From Acuticoccus kalidii (GTDB lineage Bacteria > Pseudomonadota > Alphaproteobacteria > Rhizobiales > Amorphaceae), in assembly GCF_021556395.1 (NCBI RefSeq), contig NZ_JAKGCS010000033.1:385392-449391 (forward strand): 64,000 nucleotides of DNA. Direction: 5' to 3'. The translations under genes were made by a program, and so were the position numbers. Of this stretch, positions 61,347-64,000 are shown piece by piece (within the stretch, counting starts at the first letter, position 1; every line of letters begins with the position of its first letter). Under the pieces are notes generated by a model. The model was not told the DNA's origin. It made no database searches and saw only the letters and a program-made list of their open reading frames with translations.

Positions 61347-62402
61347 CTATGCCGCGAGCGCGTCTTTCAGCAGCGCGACATCGGTGTCGGTCGTCCGGAA
61401 GCTCGCGACGAAGCGTTGCATCGTCCAATCCGGCGAGCGTGGACCGGGCAGCGTCTTCGAATCGCTCATCCAGCCGCCCGTCTTGATGCCGACCTCGACG
61501 AGCGCGTCGAGCGCGGCGGGGGAGAGGTAGGCAAAGACCTCGTTCGACTGGGGCGAGTAGACGAGCTGCGCCTTGCCGCTCGCCGACAGGACCTCGGCGA
61601 CAGCGCTCGCCATCCGGTTGGCGTGGCGCGCGAGGTTGATCGCGAGCTTGTCCTTCAGCATCGCCGACACCTGGGCGGCGACGAAACGGTTCTTCGACAA
61701 AAGCTGCGCGTACTGCTTGTGCCGGTAGCTGACGTCCCGCCGCATCGCCGGATCGAAGAAGACGACCACTTCGGCGCACCAGGCACCGGCCTTGGTCAAT
61801 CCCAAGGACAAAACGTCGACGCCGGCCCGCCAGGTGAGTTCGGCCGGTGTCACGCCGAGATGGGCAATCGCGTTGGAAAAGCGCGCGCCGTCCATGTGGA
61901 CGGCCATGCCCCGCTCCTTGGCGATCATCGCGATCTCGGAGACCTCGCGCGGGCCGTAGCACTGCCCGATCTCGTTGACATTGGTCAGGCTCACGAGGGC
62001 CGGTTGGCCGTGATGGACGACGCCTTCCGGGTAGGCACTGAGCCGCCGGCGGAAGGCGTCCGGGTCGATCATGCCGCGCGGTCCGTCGAGAAGGTCGAGC
62101 GCGAGGCCGGGCGCGGCGAGTGCCGGCGCGCCGGCCTCGTCACGCGAAAGATGCGCGTCCACATGGCAGAAGACGACGCCGCCGGGCCGTGAATAGCTCG
62201 CGACCGCGAGGGCGTTCGCCGCGCTGCCGGTGGAGACGAAGAAGGCGGCGACCTCCTTCTCGAAATAGGCCGAGAGAGCCTCGCGCGCCTGCGCCGTGGC
62301 CGGATCCGCCCCATAAGAGGGGGCAAGACCCGTGTTCACCGCGGCGAGCGCCTCCATCACCTTGTCGCAGGCGCCGGCCCAATTGTCGGACGCGAAGGTC
62401 AT
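61347..62402 (-). CDS. Threonine aldolase-like PLP-dependent beta-eliminating lyase
   Basis: A 351-residue fold-type I PLP enzyme of the low-specificity L-threonine aldolase family, which splits threonine to glycine and acetaldehyde. FASDNWAGACDKVMEAL replaces the usual FRSDTxxxPT start, STGSAANALAVASY, the His in HVDAHLSRDE, VHMDGARFSNAIAHL and the Schiff-base lysine in SLGLTKAGAWCAEVVVF (Lys204) are present. Substrate stereospecificity cannot be read. The ATG at 62402 overlaps the DoxX stop by 4 bp. Confidence 0.9.
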   Translation of the reverse strand: MTFASDNWAGACDKVMEALAAVNTGLAPSYGADPATAQAREALSAYFEKEVAAFFVSTGSAANALAVASYSRPGGVVFCHVDAHLSRDEAGAPALAAPGLALDLLDGPRGMIDPDAFRRRLSAYPEGVVHHGQPALVSLTNVNEIGQCYGPREVSEIAMIAKERGMAVHMDGARFSNAIAHLGVTPAELTWRAGVDVLSLGLTKAGAWCAEVVVFFDPAMRRDVSYRHKQYAQLLSKNRFVAAQVSAMLKDKLAINLARHANRMASAVAEVLSASGKAQLVYSPQSNEVFAYLSPAALDALVEVGIKTGGWMSDSKTLPGPRSPDWTMQRFVASFRTTDTDVALLKDALAA

Positions 62403-62968
62403 CGCGGCAGACGGAGCCGCCGGATGCGCCGACCCCAGAAATAGTCGAGCGAGAACGGGCCGGGTCCCGTAAAGACCAGCGTCAGAAGCAGGAAGCCCCA
62501 AAGGGTGCGGATGTCGGTGATCGGCGAAGCGGTCTCACCGTTGAACCAGGCGCCGATCGTCGACGAGGCGACGTCGTGGCCGTTGATGTCGACATAGGTC
62601 ATCACGGCGAGAAAGACGATCATGCCGACCGAGGCGATCCGCGTCAGGAAGCCGATGACGATGAGGATCGGCAGAATGATCTCGGCATAGGTGCCGACAT
62701 AGACGAGGATCTGATCGTTGAGGGGAAGCTGCGTCGGATCGTAGCCGACGGCCTCCATCTGTTTCGGCAGAATTTGAGCATAGGCCGCCGGGCTGAGTTC
62801 GAACAGCCCCCGCAGCCCGGAGCCGAGCTTCGTGAGCGCACTCTCCAGGAAGTAGACGAGAAGAACACCCGCGAAGATGAGCCGGCCCAGCGTGCCGAGT
62901 ACCCACCGTCCGAAGATGCGATCGAAGAGGCGGAACACGAAGTCGTGCGTCCGCAGGATGATCAGCAT
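62399..62968 (-). CDS. DoxX family membrane protein
   Basis: A 189-residue inner membrane protein with four helices (VLGTLGRLIFAGVLLVYFLESALTKL, YVGTYAEIILPILIVIGFL, IASVGMIVFLAVMTYV, TLWGFLLLTLVFTGPG), diagnostic for DoxX. DoxX proteins commonly accompany BufB (MNIO) and BufC (DUF2063) genes in bufferin-type clusters. It is coupled by a 4-bp overlap with the downstream aldolase, which is likely a fortuitous transcript partner. GAGG precedes the ATG. Confidence 0.88.
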   Translation of the reverse strand: MLIILRTHDFVFRLFDRIFGRWVLGTLGRLIFAGVLLVYFLESALTKLGSGLRGLFELSPAAYAQILPKQMEAVGYDPTQLPLNDQILVYVGTYAEIILPILIVIGFLTRIASVGMIVFLAVMTYVDINGHDVASSTIGAWFNGETASPITDIRTLWGFLLLTLVFTGPGPFSLDYFWGRRIRRLRLPR

Positions 62969-63136
62969 GGGGCAGCCTCTTTTTTATTGTGTGAATGCGT
63001 CATACGTGACCGCGAGTTGCCGTCTCTCCTGAGCCGTCCGACGATCGAGGGATCAGGGCGCGGCGGTGACGCGAGAGCCGTGAAATGAACGCGCTCTCTC
63101 CTCTCTAGCGGTGATTCCACCTGCGGCGAACGAACG

Positions 63137-63889
63137 CTAGGGCCTTTGTGCAACACTGACGTCGGCGAACGCGCCCATCGACAGAAGAGACGCGAGCGCG
63201 CCGGACAGTTCAAGCCCGTCGAGGGTGGCCGCTTCGGCGAGGGGCGCGCCCGCGATCAGCCGCCGCGCGAAGGTCGCCGCCGGCGCGTCGAGGCCCATCA
63301 CGCGGACGGTTTGGTGGGGGCGTGTGAGGAGCGCGACCGCACCGTCGAGGCCCTCACGCGGGGGATCCTGGTTCGCGGCCCAAGCGGTGAGCCCGCCTCG
63401 CGGCGCATCGACGAGGCGCGTGGCCGGATGCGCGCGCAAGACGAGATCGGCGAGTGCGCCGGGCGCGAACTGGGAGAGCGCGTCGGCGGGGAGAGGGGCG
63501 GCGTCGGCGGCGTGATAGGCCTCGGTGTGGGCCGCCTCGATGCGCGCCGCTTCGATCACGAACGGGTACGCAGCGAGCCCCTCGAGCGCGGCGAGCGCGT
63601 CGGGGAACGTCTCGCCATAGGCCGACAGGACCGGCGATGACGGGCGGCTGGCGCGGGCATAGTCCGCCGCGGCAGCGTCGAAGAACGGGCCGCCGAGGAG
63701 GCGGCGCGTCGCGGGGAAGCGGGCGGCAAGCGCCTCGCAAGAGGCGGCGAGGACGGTGTTTCGATAGACGGCGAAGCGGTCCGAAGCATCGCGCCCGCGC
63801 CCGTCATGAAGGCCGGAGACGCGGTCTTGTTCCGACAGGGCAGCGGCGAAGGCGGACTGGGCGTGAACGTCGCGCGGTTCAGGCCGCAT
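63137..63889 (-). CDS. DUF2063 protein (HvfC/BufC), RiPP maturation partner
   Basis: A 250-residue protein with an N-terminal DUF2063 domain (RFAVYRNTVLAASCEALAARFPATRRLLGGPFFDAAAADYARASRPSSPVLSAYGETFPD), then a C-terminal domain (LVLRAHPATRLVDAPRGGLTAWA). DUF2063 proteins act with MNIO (DUF692) enzymes that modify Cys-rich copper-related peptides (bufferins, methanobactins). The ATG at 63889 overlaps the MNIO stop by 11 bp, so the two are coupled. An ATG at 63907 would overlap more. A 168-bp gap separates it from doxX. Confidence 0.9.
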   Translation of the reverse strand: MRPEPRDVHAQSAFAAALSEQDRVSGLHDGRGRDASDRFAVYRNTVLAASCEALAARFPATRRLLGGPFFDAAAADYARASRPSSPVLSAYGETFPDALAALEGLAAYPFVIEAARIEAAHTEAYHAADAAPLPADALSQFAPGALADLVLRAHPATRLVDAPRGGLTAWAANQDPPREGLDGAVALLTRPHQTVRVMGLDAPAATFARRLIAGAPLAEAATLDGLELSGALASLLSMGAFADVSVAQRP

Positions 63890-64000
63890 CGGCTCGCCCA
63901 TTGGCATCGGCGTGCCCGTTGGCGTTGGCGTCGACCTCGCGCATGAGGCGCTCGGCGGTTTCGGCCTCCCGCGCCAGTGTCTCGAAGGCGGGCACGTCCG
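63879..64000 (-). CDS. MNIO (DUF692) family enzyme, C-terminal end, truncated by window edge
   Basis: The last 39 codons of a minus-strand gene entering from the right edge. The peptide reads VPAFETLARE, then AETAERLMRE, and ends in a short Ala/Asp/Asn-rich tail. The P-x-F-x-x-L-x-x-E-A-x-x-A-x pattern is the C-terminal helix of DUF692 proteins, and its direct overlap with the DUF2063 gene supports this. MNIO enzymes install oxazolone or thiooxazole groups on Cys. The substrate peptide gene is expected just outside the window. Confidence 0.72.
   Translation of the reverse strand, partial: DVPAFETLAREAETAERLMREVDANANGHADANGRADAA

Overview
The window is GC-rich (roughly two thirds G+C), densely packed chromosomal DNA from an alphaproteobacterium, most likely a member of the Hyphomicrobiales (Rhizobiales). 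This rests on gene families largely confined to alphaproteobacteria (EipB/DUF1849, DUF1489, DUF1178, the ComF / methyltransferase / glutaredoxin neighbourhood, a long PutA without an N-terminal ribbon-helix-helix), on a ROSE-like thermometer ahead of an hsp20 gene, and on a Mur-like box ahead of a manganese-type ABC transporter. I see no rRNA, tRNA, CRISPR array, insertion sequence or prophage. The genus cannot be named from the sequence alone.

Layout. 1-6.0 kb: a form II CoxL-type molybdenum hydroxylase subunit, glucose-6-phosphate isomerase, and a glycosyltransferase coupled to an LpxH-like metallophosphoesterase. 6.1-11.6 kb: a sulfotransferase-like protein, a biotin-dependent acyl-CoA carboxylase alpha subunit with a long acidic tail, DUF1489, and a coupled VWA / membrane-DnaJ pair. 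11.6-17.7 kb: a SPOR-tailed D,D-carboxypeptidase, an APH-fold kinase-like protein, and clpS-clpA closed by a strong terminator. 17.7-18.3 kb: a gene-free stretch with a large imperfect inverted repeat. 18.3-24.3 kb: AzlCD exporter, a coupled HIT / sulfotransferase / acyltransferase-like set, a glycerophosphodiesterase that appears to begin at an ATA codon overlapping the ridA stop, and eipB. 24.3-32.9 kb: DUF1178, grxC, comF, methyltransferase, rpe with a CAP-domain lipoprotein, a dihydrolipoamide-dehydrogenase-like flavoprotein, an RTX protein with C-terminal beta domains, and a lipoprotein D,D-carboxypeptidase.

32.9-47 kb: putA; a four-gene manganese/zinc-type ABC uptake system; an Rrf2 regulator without the usual three cluster cysteines; a secreted protein followed by exbB-exbD-exbD-tonB, where the second ExbD has Asn in place of the membrane Asp; an OmpA-like protein and a secreted protein with two cysteine-rich repeats of identical spacing. 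47-55.3 kb: patatin-like lipase and acetoacetate decarboxylase, then divergent hydantoinase-type hyuA-hyuB versus a small ORF, NIPSNAP, hydrolase and dehydrogenase, with palindromic operator candidates between them. 55.4-64 kb: arabinose-5-phosphate isomerase, a lytic transglycosylase, an amidase, a TerB/DnaJ protein, a long-tailed hydrolase, hsp20 with heat-shock promoter and RNA thermometer, a threonine aldolase-like lyase, and DoxX, BufC/HvfC and the last codons of an MNIO (DUF692) enzyme, i.e. a copper-related RiPP (bufferin-type) operon running off the right edge.

Themes: envelope maintenance (two D,D-carboxypeptidases, transglycosylase, amidase, EipB, TonB system, OmpA, KdsD), metal handling (Mn ABC, TonB, bufferin-type cluster), proteostasis (ClpAS, DnaJ-like proteins, Hsp20) and central metabolism (pgi, rpe, putA, acyl-CoA carboxylase). 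Many neighbours overlap by 4 bp (ATGA/GTGA), so translational coupling is common here.
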